Positions 10,801-22,319 of a DNA stretch of 64,000 nt are shown in pieces; position 1 is the first letter of the stretch, and the number at the start of each line of letters is the position of its first letter. A program made the translations under genes and the position numbers. The notes under the pieces were generated by a model. It was not told the DNA's origin. It made no database searches and saw nothing but the letters and a program-made list of their open reading frames with translations. Origin of the DNA: Scedosporium boydii (lineage: Eukaryota > Ascomycota > Sordariomycetes > Microascales > Microascaceae); the NCBI GenBank assembly GCA_002221725.1, contig NJFT01000077.1:96890-160889 (forward strand). The letters run 5' to 3'.

Positions 10801-13800
10801 CCGAAATGTTGAAGCCTAGACATCGGAAATTGAAAGGCTCATGTGTTAATTTTTCTATTTGCTCGAAGGTTACTTCACAAGCAAAATTAACTTCATGACA
10901 GCTCCCGGGGTTAAATTCTCGGTTTTTACCGAGACCTCAAAATCCGAATTCTATTGAATTTCCAGTTCACTCCTGCGAATGTACGGTGCGTCGTCTCGGT
11001 TTCGCCTGTGATCACGAAGTACGGCTCTGATGAACGAGACGGGCTCGCCAAGGCATTATTCATTCCCGCTTTACCATCGCTTCCCACTCATGGAAAAGCC
11101 ATTTACTATAAAGTATTAGGGTGACACCCGTAAAAGACGGGATGGCGTAAAGGAATCTCCTCCCCGGGCGAAAAGTGAAGCGAGAAATCTCTCGAATGAT
11201 GCTGGTGTCGCTGTTAGAGGTGGGCCCTGACGCCCATCGGACTTAACAACGGCGAACCTTCCCCCAGATTCGCAGCCCACTAAAAACCTTACTCGTACCT
11301 GAGTACTTGTACGGATCCCATGAGAAGCCCACGCGCCGCCTGCATCGCCCTTCAAACGAAGAAAGTTGCAATAGGGAAATCCGCCAACCGGAGACCATTA
11401 ATTTGAATTTTGAGGCTATGGAACCGTGTGCTGTATATTGGAGAGAATAGACCGCTCCCCCGATCACTGAACTCTCTGTGCATCCCGTCTAAGGCCCGTT
11501 GAATAGTCGATTGGTGCGAATTAAAGGCTGCATCGCCTTGCTTCATGCTGAGACTGCCTCGCAATCCGTTCAATTAGTCGAGTTAGACTTCCGGCACGTA
11601 TTCTGCCGTGCTGTGCCTCATTACGCTATATTTCTGAAGGTACGCGATGAATGCAACCTCGTGCCCTCGTGTTCTCTTACATGACATCAATCTAAATAGT
11701 GAAAGATCTGTAGTTGAGATGGAATTTATCAACGGCGACCCAGAAGCATCGCCCTGTCATCCAAAGTTACGAAAAAAGTTAGGGTTTCGGCCTGAATACA
11801 ATGCTGATTTGATGCCTTCTGCAGCAGGCAGAACCGTCAATTCCCGATTTCTTCTGTTCTCGTGACTCGGATGATGCTCCAGAAGCAGGATAAGCTTCGC
11901 CCGCGGCATCCGTTGGTTGAGTGTGGATTAAGACCCTAGCGCGCAAGAAGGTTTTTGTCGGCGTCTTCGGTATCCGTGTGGGTTCCCATTCTCCGGTCGG
12001 CCCCGATCCGCCGACGGAATGTATCTATTGATCCTGGTCTTTGTTCTACTTCGTACTTCTTAATCTACGGAGTACAAGCAAGCGAGCAAAACTTTTTTTT
12101 TCCTCCTGGGCGGCGATGAGTATGACTACAAAGTTCGTCGCATCAGAGCCCAGCCACTAGGCCCTCGCTAATGGCAGTCGTCATTCTGCATACGGCGTAG
12201 CATTCGACAGGGACGTTTGACGCAATTTTCTCGGCTCAGCCAGGCCAGGGTTCGAGTTTTAGTGTTGCCTTGGCCGAACAGCGACACGCCCCCCATTTCC
12301 TCTTTTCGAATCATGCCTTTCGCTGCCATATTGGGGCCCTGACGATGGGTGCACGGAGGAGCAAAGAAATAACTCACTTGGGCGCGTGATGTCCACGGTT
12401 TCAAAAGTCGTTAAACGATGGCTTTCTGTTGGAGAGACAACTTTTTGGATGGGTCCCTCACTGCCACCGCTGGCAATGCCGAAGATAGGGAACCTTGATG
12501 CATTCTTTGCGTGGCGCCCGACTTCCTTATGCTGAACCCTTCACTCAATTTACGGATTCCTGCCACGTTTGCGGCTTATCTCGAAGAAGGAATCCCTCGC
12601 ATTCCGTACTTTTTGCAATCGTGCGACGTTGCCCCATGATGGTTGTTTGCGATAGTCAAACAATTCCTGTTATAAGAGAATCATATCTCGGGTTCTCAGC
12701 GAATATTCTATATGGCGCAGCTAACCTTATAGAGGGGGTTTTAAACTCCCATCCAGCTCCAATAAAAACTGGCGCCGGAGTGTCGCGAGCTTGCATGAAC
12801 AGGCACAAGAGCTCCAGCACTTCGTAACGACTCAAGTTGGAGCTTGTGACCAACAGTCCAAAAGCCCACTCGAGTTCCATCTTTAACGGGGGGTATATGA
12901 GTTGCGTTGCATATCATTCCCACTTGGATATCTCTTTTCGCTACCAACTATTGGCCCCCTCCCCCGCGAAGGGCAGGCCGAACGAGTCCATGCATCTTCA
13001 ATTGTTTGTCAATGTTTCTCGAACGGTTCAAACAGCATCTGTATCAGGCAGTGAGTTCCCATTGCTTGGACCGGGATCTGGGGCACTAGCGATCCAAACA
13101 AGGTTGGCAAGGCTCGTCGATGACTGTGATGGAGATGTTGGTCGTGTCTGATGTTCAGTGGAGGATTTCCCTCCTGACATCATCCGATTGGCATCAAGAA
13201 CACGGCATCCCTTCTTGGAAGAAATCGGACGTGTGTCATTCAGGCGTCCAAGGTAGGTGATTACTCGTTTAGTCCAACAATCCGAAATATGTGCAGACGG
13301 CTTTCGACCTCTTGAGGGCATGGTTACGCAATGAGACTGGTGATGATGCTGCAAGCATCGTTTCCGACAAGTTGGGGGAGCTTTGCAGAAAGGAACTTGA
13401 AATGAAACTTCAAGCTTTCCACGGCCTTGCGCATATCGTCTCTTCTCGTGCGTATCCGGAGCAAACGGCATTCAAGCAGCGACATTCATTCAAGTCCTAT
13501 ATATCGGGAGCAACTCTCGATCCGGCCGTAGTCACCCAATTGGCATTGTGCAAAATCGACTCATGCCTGAGCGCGTCGAGACGCTTCAAATCCCATCACG
13601 GGGACATTTCGCGTCGTCCTCGAAATAAAACCTGTGGGTTGCTTTAAAATAAGATTGACAAGAAGGGATATGAGAAAAGACGTTGATACAAAAAGTTCCT
13701 CTTAAATACAGTCAGATGGGAATACTCTTACAAGAGAAGCGAGTCCTGCGACTTTGTTCACCTTCTTGACAGGCTCGCTAAAGAGCTTCAAAACCAGACA

Positions 13801-14881
13801 CGTCCTGCTCTCTGATCCCCCGCTCGCCATCTCCCCGCTATTACCCAACGCGTCGATGGACTCACGCCCTCTGACCCCGCGATGATTAGCAAGATCGCGA
13901 CAAGAAAAGATGAGCGATCGAAGCATAAACTTCCTCTGAGGCTGATTTTTTGGCGAGAGCATCATGAGATCACCTTGGCGGGGTGGGAGCCTGACCTCGT
14001 CTCGTCCTCAATCATTCTTGTAATGCTATGCCCCTCGTCTTATTAAATGCCTCTTTTCCTCACCTTCCCCCCTTCCCTTAGCCTAACCTTTTTACTACCC
14101 CTGGTGTAATATTTACTCCTTTACCCCTTCCTTGGACAACGCCGAACCAATACCCTCCAGCGCAGAGAATCCTTAGCATTGTAGCGAAAGCGATCGTTTC
14201 GTCCATCAGCCAAGCCTCACACCCACAACAATGCCCAAAGAGCGAAACTGGGCTAACGCGCCTCAGAAGGGGCTTGATCAATGCTCCTCAAAAGCCTTAC
14301 ACTCCAACCAAACGGGATCTATAGCGAATGAACCTTTTCATATAGGAAGAAGAAGAGAGAAAAGAAGCTCGTCGAAATCCGTTCCTATTTGCGGAGTTCT
14401 TCACTCCCGACCACATACCCTTCTGCGCATTTTATCCGCAACCACAGGGATGATGCCTCCCCAAAGGATAAAGAATAAGAAGAAAACCCAGGCCTTGGGA
14501 ACCCAATCTCATCCGTTCGGGAGCGATAAAAGGGTCATCCTGGTGGCTTTGGCCGGGAAGACCGGGGTTGCCAGATTTAGACGGTTGGAATGAGCTCTCC
14601 ATAGACCTGAAACCCGGGCCAACATCTACGGGTATTTCCTTGGTGGGGTCGATTGAAGGGTAGAATGTGGGGGTTCCAGGGCGACGACGACAAAAGGGCA
14701 AATTGATCGAGGGGGCAGGCATGTAATCTCTTTCAGACGTTTCGTGATGACATGTTCTATTTTGCGAACCATATAGTATATTGAATCAAACTAAAATTAA
14801 GGGAGATGACGAAAAGAACGCAGGAACGCATTGCGGACTCCACAATATCCATGTCAGGCATGAACCCTCATCACCACTCCC
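7836..14881. other. Gene-poor stretch of about 7 kb
   Basis: This is the longest stretch in the window without a supportable gene. A pyrimidine/purine-rich segment with a run of A residues at about 7850-7865 lies just upstream of the acidic-protein ATG and probably belongs to its 5' region. Open frames up to 147 codons exist (for example 13028-13471 on the minus strand, 13291-13647 and 14231-14593 on the plus strand). They overlap each other, have no recognisable domains and lack convincing exon partners. Two copies of the TACGAAGTA motif (9081, 12047) and one variant (TACGGAGTAC at 12066) lie here. I saw no tRNA, rRNA or transposase-like sequence. Confidence 0.5.
12047..12075. repeat. Paired copies of the dispersed 9-bp motif
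   Basis: A reverse-orientation copy (TACTTCGTAC, 12047-12056) is followed 9 bases later by the one-base variant TACGGAGTAC (12066-12075). The pair forms an imperfect inverted arrangement in gene-free DNA. Confidence 0.7.
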
Positions 14882-16546
14882 TCAAGCTTTGGCGCGGAGC
14901 TTCTCCTTGCCTCGCTTCCTCTTACCACCAACCTCTCTACCTTCCTCCACCTCGAGCAACGCCTCCCTCTTCTTCTCGCTGACGAGCTTGAGCGCGTCGC
15001 GAATCACCCTCGTTTCGAGATTAACTCCCTCCTCCTCCCACGCATCCATCTGCCGGCCCACGCGGGCCTCAATCGCCAAGACGAGCTCCACATCTCTCTG
15101 GCCGACAAAGGTAACGGCCTCACCTTTCCTCCCGGCACGGGCTGTACGACCCACACGATGGATGTAGTCATCCGGGTCGCGGGGTACATCGTAGTTAATG
15201 ACTAAGCTCACTTCGGGAATGTCGAGACCTCGGGCGGCCACATCGGTCGCTACGAGGATGCGCGCAGCGGCTGCCCTGAAGCGTCCGAGGTTGTCGGTAC
15301 GCTGGCGCTGTGGTAGCTTAGAGTGTAGCGAGGTTACCCTGTGGTCTAGGAGACGTAGCAAGTGGTGTAGGAAGTCGGCCGTGGACGTCCTGTTGCAGAA
15401 GATGATGACGGTCTTGTTCACGTTGCCTTCGGTCGATAGGAACGTGTGGAGGAAGTGTTCGCGATGCGTTACTGGCACTTTCAGGTGCATTTGCTTAAGC
15501 GTAGCTGGAATAGCTAGCACGGTCGTATCCACCTCGCAGACAAATGCGGGTTCCTTTCCAGGCTTGGTCGGCATGTTTTTGAGTGCCATGACCTCGGGGG
15601 TGATAGTGGCTGTGAACAGCAAAGTCTGTCTTTCCGTCGGCGGTGGCAGGACTGAGAAGCACTCCTCGACATCTGGCAACATACTTCCATGACCGGAGCC
15701 ATCAAGCAACCTATCGGCCTCGTCGAGGACGACATACTTCACACGGCGCAGTCCGCAAATGGTGTCTTCCCCCGACGTCCGGATATGATCTGCGAGGCGG
15801 CCAGGCGTGGCAATGACAACATGCGGCCGCTCGCCTAGAGCGATGGCCTGTGCCCTCATGTCCGCACCACCGGTAACGAGAATAGCCTTCAGGAGACGAG
15901 GCGAGGAGATGGCGCTGAATTGCTCGAAGATTTGCAGGGCGAGCTCACGAGTGGGCGTGAGGACGACGGCGAAAATGCCCGAGGGGTCTTCTGCCCACTT
16001 CTGGAGGATAGGAACGGCAAAGGCTACCGTCTTTCCGGAACCGGTACGGCTTCCTCCGATACAGTCTCGGCCCTTCAGAATCTCCGGAATGCAGCCTTTT
16101 TGAATGCCCGTCGGCCTCCGAATGGCCATGTTGGCTAGTGAGTGGACTAGCCACGGCTTGACATTGAGGGAATCAAACGTCGTGTTCGGGTCGGTAGGGG
16201 CAAGGATAGGGTTTGCGCCTGTGGCAGAAGCATCATCCTCAACGGGAGCAGGCTTGACCGAGGGTGCCACAGCCGCACTGGTCTTAGGCTTTATCCTAGA
16301 TGGTGCTTGGAAATTTGCCCGTTGGACAGGGACTGAAGGAGTCTCCTCGTCGGAGTCATCCTCAACTGCAGCCTCGGTTCGCCTTCGTTTCCGCGGTTCA
16401 GGGCTGTCTAGCTGATCAGACTCATTGTCTGAATCGTTCGAAGACGGTGATGAGGACCTGGAGGACGACGGGGATGAGCCAGCAGTCCGGCTCCGATCGG
16501 TAGTAGCCCCGGCGGCTACGTGTTTTAGGTGTGCAGCTGACGGCAT
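14882..16546 (-). CDS. DBP8: ATP-dependent DEAD-box RNA helicase Dbp8
   Basis: This is a nucleolar helicase of 40S ribosome biogenesis (18S rRNA maturation). The 554-aa protein has a Ser/acidic disordered N-terminus (1-120) and a Q-motif region ([11 protein letters not shown] ... [14 protein letters not shown], about 124-156). It also has Walker A SRTGSGKT (166-173), PTREL (198-202), DEAD (275-278), motif III as TAT (312-314), [13 protein letters not shown] (433-445) and HRVGRTAR (463-470). A Lys/Arg-rich C-terminal tail follows. The block [15 protein letters not shown] and [16 protein letters not shown] are characteristic of Dbp8 rather than other DEAD helicases. The frame is open 103 codons further upstream but contains no ATG there, so I start at 16546. 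No intron is needed. It lies in tandem with the APH-like gene 0.5 kb upstream. Confidence 0.93.
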   Translation of the reverse strand: MPSAAHLKHVAAGATTDRSRTAGSSPSSSRSSSPSSNDSDNESDQLDSPEPRKRRRTEAAVEDDSDEETPSVPVQRANFQAPSRIKPKTSAAVAPSVKPAPVEDDASATGANPILAPTDPNTTFDSLNVKPWLVHSLANMAIRRPTGIQKGCIPEILKGRDCIGGSRTGSGKTVAFAVPILQKWAEDPSGIFAVVLTPTRELALQIFEQFSAISSPRLLKAILVTGGADMRAQAIALGERPHVVIATPGRLADHIRTSGEDTICGLRRVKYVVLDEADRLLDGSGHGSMLPDVEECFSVLPPPTERQTLLFTATITPEVMALKNMPTKPGKEPAFVCEVDTTVLAIPATLKQMHLKVPVTHREHFLHTFLSTEGNVNKTVIIFCNRTSTADFLHHLLRLLDHRVTSLHSKLPQRQRTDNLGRFRAAAARILVATDVAARGLDIPEVSLVINYDVPRDPDDYIHRVGRTARAGRKGEAVTFVGQRDVELVLAIEARVGRQMDAWEEEGVNLETRVIRDALKLVSEKKREALLEVEEGREVGGKRKRGKEKLRAKA

Positions 16547-17042
16547 GCCTGCGTTTCGTCTGGGGTTCCTAAGTTTCGAGTGCGGCGCTGGCCAAGCGTC
16601 TCTGAGTTGAGGCTTTCGTCGGTGCGGTTTGCGGACCGAAAATTTCCCCCTCGAACTTTTTTTTCTTTTTTCCTTTTTTGGTCCCCTTGCCTGCCCAAGC
16701 TCATCAATCAGAGGTTGCTTCAGGTGGGGTGTAAGAGTTACAGTGGGGCAGACCCTCCTGTAAATTCTTGACCCAGAGCTTCTGGCCAACTCTTCAGTGA
16801 CCTTGGCTAATAGCAAACCGCTTCTTTCTGAAGGATCCAGGCACCCCCCGCGCACCGTGAGAGCACATGCTTAGCCGAATATTTTCCATGCTCAGAGTGA
16901 TCCACACCCCGACGACACTGTGCAGGGATGGCCTCCTCGGCGTGTTTCTTGACGTCGAGAAATGCCGTAGATGCCAAAGTAAACACTTTGCCCACATCTT
17001 AAATCCTCTACAATTATGAAATCCACACGAGAATAGCTTCTT
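16547..17042. other. Intergenic region between the APH-like gene and DBP8
   Basis: About 500 bases holding the 5' flank of DBP8 (open in the DBP8 frame but without ATG, with a T-rich run near 16650-16680) and the 3' flank of the APH-like gene. No further gene is seen. Confidence 0.6.
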
Positions 17043-18228
17043 CTAACTGTTTTCCATGTTACGATCCCATAGCCTATCCACCAGCCACGGAACCGGGTAT
17101 CGGCCTGGAGAGGCGAGGTCAGGCAGGTAATTGTACCAGTCAAACTCATCTCTCGGTGTTAAAATATTCGTGGCCTTGACACTTTCCCAGTACTCTGGGT
17201 AGAAACCGCATGTCTCCCAATCAATAATAGCCTCAATTTCCCAAGAGCCATCCTCTGCTTTCTGGACTAGGATATTCGCTGGACGAATATCCCCGTGTGT
17301 GCACACGCATTTCACCGGTAATGTTGGAAGTAGATTGCGTAGGAGTCGGGTGTAAACGGGCGAGACTGTCTTGGCTCCGCTAAAAACCCAATCCTGGAAC
17401 TCTTGGTCATTGGTGATCGGCTTGCGGCTCACGCGGGTGCCACGCCTAATGTCCCTACAGGGTAGGCCACCAACCCCACCGACTGCCATGCCATCTGGAA
17501 AAGGTAGGGATCTCATCTGGGAGAGGAGGGAATTGAGCTGTGTGCTGATGGATTGCTTCTCACTGTCTGAAAGCTGGCCCCAGGCGGTCTCCAAATTCAT
17601 CCCCGGCACAAAACTCGTAAACAACAGGGAATAAACCCCGAACCGCAGCAGGCCATGCGGTCGGGGGACAGGAAACCCAGGTAAGTGTTCTCGTAGGTAT
17701 GTGAGAGATTGATGCTCAGTCAATGCGTTGTCTCCATTGGCAATGACTTTAACGGCAAACGTCTCCTTGACCCGGAATACCATGACAGAGGCTGCCCACA
17801 CGCTCTTATAGAGGACTTCGCTTTCATCTAGGAGGTCTATGAGCGTTTCTGAAAGAGGCTTATCGCTCTCTAAAAGGGGCTGGAGTTCGGTTGATGGCTC
17901 AAACACGGTAGACACGTCGGCAGTCACGTCGAATCTGGAGCGGACGTCATCAGGAGGAAAGGAGCATGTGGCCCCTTTCGCTCGAGAGGGTACCGCTGAA
18001 TAGAAACCTAAGTTAGAAGACTAGAGGTGACGGAAACGTGTAGGAAGCATTACCTTTTAGTAATTTCAGCTTCTCTGAATAGTTCTTCGATATGAGTGAG
18101 GCGATATCGACTTCGGGGTCCTTTTTGACCGCATCCCCTAGCCAGCGTAGCATGTCACGGTTCCATTTCGCTGCTGGAGTCTTCGGGTTGGCCTTGTTGA
18201 CACGATTCTTGGATACTGGGTTAGACAT
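17043..18228 (-). CDS. Aminoglycoside-phosphotransferase (APH)-fold small-molecule kinase
   Basis: The model has two exons. Exon 1 is 18054-18228 (ATG at 18228, MSNPVSKNRVNK). A 58-bp intron at 17996-18053 has a GTAATG donor, CTAAC branch point and TTCAG acceptor. Exon 2 is 17043-17995. The product is 375 aa. The kinase core is visible: a putative ATP-binding lysine in FAVKVIANG (about residue 141), the Brenner-type loop CTHGDIRPANILVQ (His292, Asp294, Asn299) and the metal-binding IIDWETCGFYPEYWE (Asp317). This APH/choline-kinase-like family is greatly expanded in filamentous fungi, usually with unknown substrates. The N-terminal 60-residue basic segment is not part of the kinase fold. Antibiotic resistance should not be inferred from the fold alone. 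Confidence 0.83.
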
Positions 18229-21200
18229 CAGTGTTGTGTTTGCGCATTTGAAGGGGTGCTCCAGGTTTGCTCTGTTACTGCTTGGGTGGCAGCATTGAAA
18301 GAAACTTGGGAGAAATCTCAACTCCTCTTGCCAGCATAGATTCATGAATTTTATCACGTGCAGCCTGCAGGTCACTTCCCTCTCAATTTACGATCCTGAT
18401 ACGGCTCTCTCCACTCTGCCTCCTCACCTCGGCCAAGTTCTCACTTTCCACCATCAAACCACAACTGTAGCAGCCACCATGCCATGGCGATGCTCCTTTT
18501 GGGCTGTCCATAGCGTGGAAAATGGTTGAGACGCTACGAAGGTACAAGTTGGCCAATCACACATCATATATTCCAAGGTGGCATTCTAGATTCAGGACTA
18601 ATGTGGGCCACGGCCAATTGGGTCCCGCCCCCGCATAAACGCGCGCTTGATGAGGGAGATGAGAAGGGGGAAATTCGTCGAGTATTCTGCAACTTTGGCG
18701 ATCCCTTGTCGCCCCATATGGTCATCTGGGAGACATGTGGCGTGGAATCCATACCATGGCGGCATTGGCTCTTGTTCAGGATTCGATATGGGCGATACTT
18801 CGTACTGCGTACTGGTGGGCAGTGGGCTTCTTGCATGTCCATGGGGCGGGGGCGGCTGTTCGCTCCAGTCCAGCGGAGGACTCGAAGCTCATGTTCAGCA
18901 TCCAACGAAGTGATGGTCATAGTTCCGTTGCCCATACAATGAACTCTCGATTCATAATTCATCCCAGCTAATCCTATAATGCCGACGTAGTGGAGTTAAT
19001 CCAGAGTGGAGCCACTTCATAAAGTCTAAGTTATAAGCAAACTACGCATAGCTCTTGGTATTGGAGAATGGATCTTTCAAGCAAGGCAAGACGTTCCTTC
19101 CTCATCTGAATTTCTACATCTCAGCGTAGTATCTTTATATCCGATGGCATGGAAGCATTTCCAACCGAGCAGCTCAAGGCAGTAGCGACTGCGACCAATG
19201 ACCAAGTGGTCAATGGAGCGCTCAGAAGGTTAGAAAAATTGCAATTTTCGTAGCTTGTGGCAAGCAATCAGGAGTTCGACCCTGAGAGCGCGCCACGAGC
19301 GAGCTTTTTGCTCTTTTTTCTTTTTGGGCTTTTTTCTTCTTCCAGCTTTACTTTTCTTCTTTTTGGGTTTTCGGCCTTCCCATGCCGGCCAGATGCCGGT
19401 CCAGATGCCAGTCACTACCGCCATTGACCATTCTAATCGGTCCAATGTTTGCTGGCTTATTTCTACAGGGCACTCGTGCTATCGAAGAATAGCGTCAATG
19501 AGCCTATCGATTCGCTTTGGCGTGCATTCGTCCGAGGAAGGAATCGTAATCACGATACTCTCATCGTGCTAATAGCGCGTCGACAGAACGAATTGACCAC
19601 TGAGAGCCTATGAGAGGCTAACCGGAAGAGGCATCACGCCAAGAATCACCATCCCTGAGCGATTGCTGGCAAGGGGCCGCATACGTCGTACAAGCCAAGG
19701 CACCCAGTCATATCCCAGGAACGTCGATCCGGTCCATACAAATTCATAGACAATGCTATTATGATGAGATCGAAGTGAAAAGCCGTCAGGTTTCAGATTA
19801 CAAAGAATTCCGAAGCACTCCAAGGCATGCGCCTCGATCCGCCCATCGAATTTCAGAGTTCCGCATGAGGGGTGACCTGACCTTCTGTAGGTTCAAGTAC
19901 CATTCCTTTAGTTTTGACCCTTTACCTGGCAGAGGCTCCCTTGGTCTTGCCAATTGGCAGAGACCACAGACCGCAATGTCGACTCGTCCTCGAAGTTGAT
20001 GCACTTCGTTAGGGTAAGGAGTGTAAGACTTATGGACTGGTGATACCCTTCTCGCACCGAGCTGTCGTGATTGGGCCTGATCTGGCGGAGCCAACTCGGC
20101 GAGTTTAGGAAAAGGACTCTCTGTCCCCGTCATCCATTCTTACACAACCTCCCCAGATCCGGAATGTGAATGCACATTTGAGCTTGGTACTTCGTACACT
20201 GCATAGTAATTAATGTTCCCCCTCCGCCGGCGGCCCCCAAGCACCATCCTGCAATCCTGCGGTCGGGACCCACGACCCATTCCAACATCACGCTGATTGT
20301 CAGTGGTCAAGAGTCGTGAACTGAACAATGGACCGACTTCCCCGGCATCCCGTGCAGTCACATTTCCAGTGATGGGGCCACAATTCCAATCGACTGACGC
20401 TGTCTGAATCCAACACCGAATCCCATCGTTTCACCGAACGGCAGGCCTTATTTCTCCTCCCGCCTTGAGTGTCCTCGGCCCTCCTGCTTGCAAGCTTCTA
20501 CAGAGTAAATGCACGGGAAACCGGGCATTGGGCAATTGCGTGAAAGGATTTGGGTTCTGGCTCTAAGGACGGGAGCCAATGCTGGCAAGCAGCCCTCAAT
20601 GTGACAAGGGTCGGTGCGCGACCATTGGCAGCTTGTCCCAGGTTCAAATGTTCCTGTTTGATGCGTGAGGGGTTCGAAGTTGAGCGCTAAGGAGCATCGA
20701 ATGAAGAGCGCGGGTTGGAGAATTTTAGGGCTTGACCGGCAGGTTCCCCGCCCGCCCCCAGCCAGGCTAGGCTTGAGAGGGGCTGCTCCTGCAGACTTCA
20801 CCACCACCAACGTGCCGCAGTTGGACAGACTACGAAGCAGAACTTGGAGTTCAAGTGTCAAATGTCAACATGAAGTATATTGATGCCTGCCGCCTCGTCT
20901 TCATAGTTGATCAACAGTACCTGACTTGCATACCTCTCTCATCCTCTCATCAAGTGCTATGCGTCATGTGCTGTGGATAAGTCAATGTACTTCGTTCCTA
21001 TTATTGCTCATTACAAGTTATCAACGAGCATGGCCTTGACTGGACACGAAGGCAGAGGCGTCGACCGGTCATCCCGAAGTTGAGTTGTTGCATCGAAGTC
21101 GAGGGACAACACAGGCTTCTGGGGGTCGGACCTGGCCAAACACTATGATTGATCCTTATTCGAAATGAACCTACGAAATCCGATTACGAGGCTGTCCGAG

Positions 21201-22319
21201 TCTCACCGAGTTGTTGTCTGTTCTTCAATGTTCCCATAACAATTAATAATGAAAGATGCACATGTCGCCCTACTGATGCCCATCTTTTTACCACACTCAA
21301 CTGGTCTGAAACCCCTTCATTGACACAGTTGTAACTCGTGCCTGGCCACTCGGCTTCCCGTCCTGCCCTGGTTCTATCCGAATCCTAGTCAAATTGATGC
21401 CACCAATTGATAACACATTCCACTCCCGGGCCAGCCCAGCTCAGCCCAGGCGCCTTGGTCTAGGCCACCCCAGTACAAAGCGTGGTACGTACTTGTAGGA
21501 CTGGGGTACATCACTCAATTGTACCCGTGTCCATCCAGTCCAGCCCAGTCTCTCCCACCTGGCGACTGTCACAATTACAACTGCGACTGACCTTGCCTGG
21601 CAATGCGCTCAACTTGCCGTCTTGTTGATCCTCCCCGCCTTTGTTCTTTGTTCCCACTTCCTTCTTCAGGTCACAACTTCAGCCATCTTCAGCCATCAAA
21701 AGCCTCGCCACCCCTTCCCCCTTCTCTTCCCCTTATATTGTAACACTCGATCATTCCGGCCACGTCTTGTTGGACTGGATTATTGCTTACGGGCTTCGGG
21801 TCTCGCCTTTTTCCCTCCTCCCCCCACGAATTATACATGCGAGATCCAAAGTCATTTCCGGTCGTTCTAGATTCCTCCATTTTCTCTACTTCCTACCACA
21901 CGAGCCGGAATACTCGCAGTCCTCTCTCCGCCCCTATCTACGCCGAAACTTCCCGCCTTATTTCAGTCTTTCGTTAATAACGGACGAGTAGTTGTTTTAC
22001 TTTGTTTGAGTTCTTGCATGTTAGACAGCGTTATATATCAGACTGCCGAGTTGTCGACCCGTCATCTTTCGTTACCCGAGCATATCATTCTCGACTCCCA
22101 ATCCCAAAACCTCTGACCCGGACATCTTCGAACCAACGAGCTCTTTCCCATAGCCCAAGACACACGCCTCGCCTGTCCAGGAGCCGACCGATAATCAGCC
22201 AACGGCTTCGCCCCTTGCTCTAGTCTAAGGCCAAGACTGGGCTCTCTGGAGCTCTCTCTTACATATATACCGTTATCCTCTACACATATCAGCAACCACT
22301 CCGGTTCAGCCTACTCAAA
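18229..22319. other. Gene-poor stretch of about 4.1 kb
   Basis: No gene is supported. A T-rich segment with repeated TTCTTTTTGGG-type blocks lies at about 19300-19375, followed by a short repeat of GCCGGCCAGATGCC type. Two reverse copies of the TACGAAGTA motif are at 18796 and 20188. From about 21420 to 21560 the DNA is rich in CAGCCC/CCAGTCC words. From about 21600 to 22300 it is pyrimidine-rich, as expected for the promoter and long 5' UTR of the MAPKK gene that starts at 22320. Confidence 0.5.

Noticed and set aside
12243..12262. Isolated GGTTCGA-like words (also near 4047, 19271 and 20672) as tRNA B boxes
   Set aside because: None has a nearby A box or complementary acceptor arms, so no tRNA is called.
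13028..13647. Two overlapping frames of 147 (minus) and 118 (plus) codons
   Set aside because: They overlap on opposite strands, lack domains and show no codon or splice evidence for either.
16547..16855. N-terminal extension of DBP8 by 103 codons
   Set aside because: It is open but contains no ATG, and the residues do not resemble Dbp8 proteins, so it is treated as 5' UTR.
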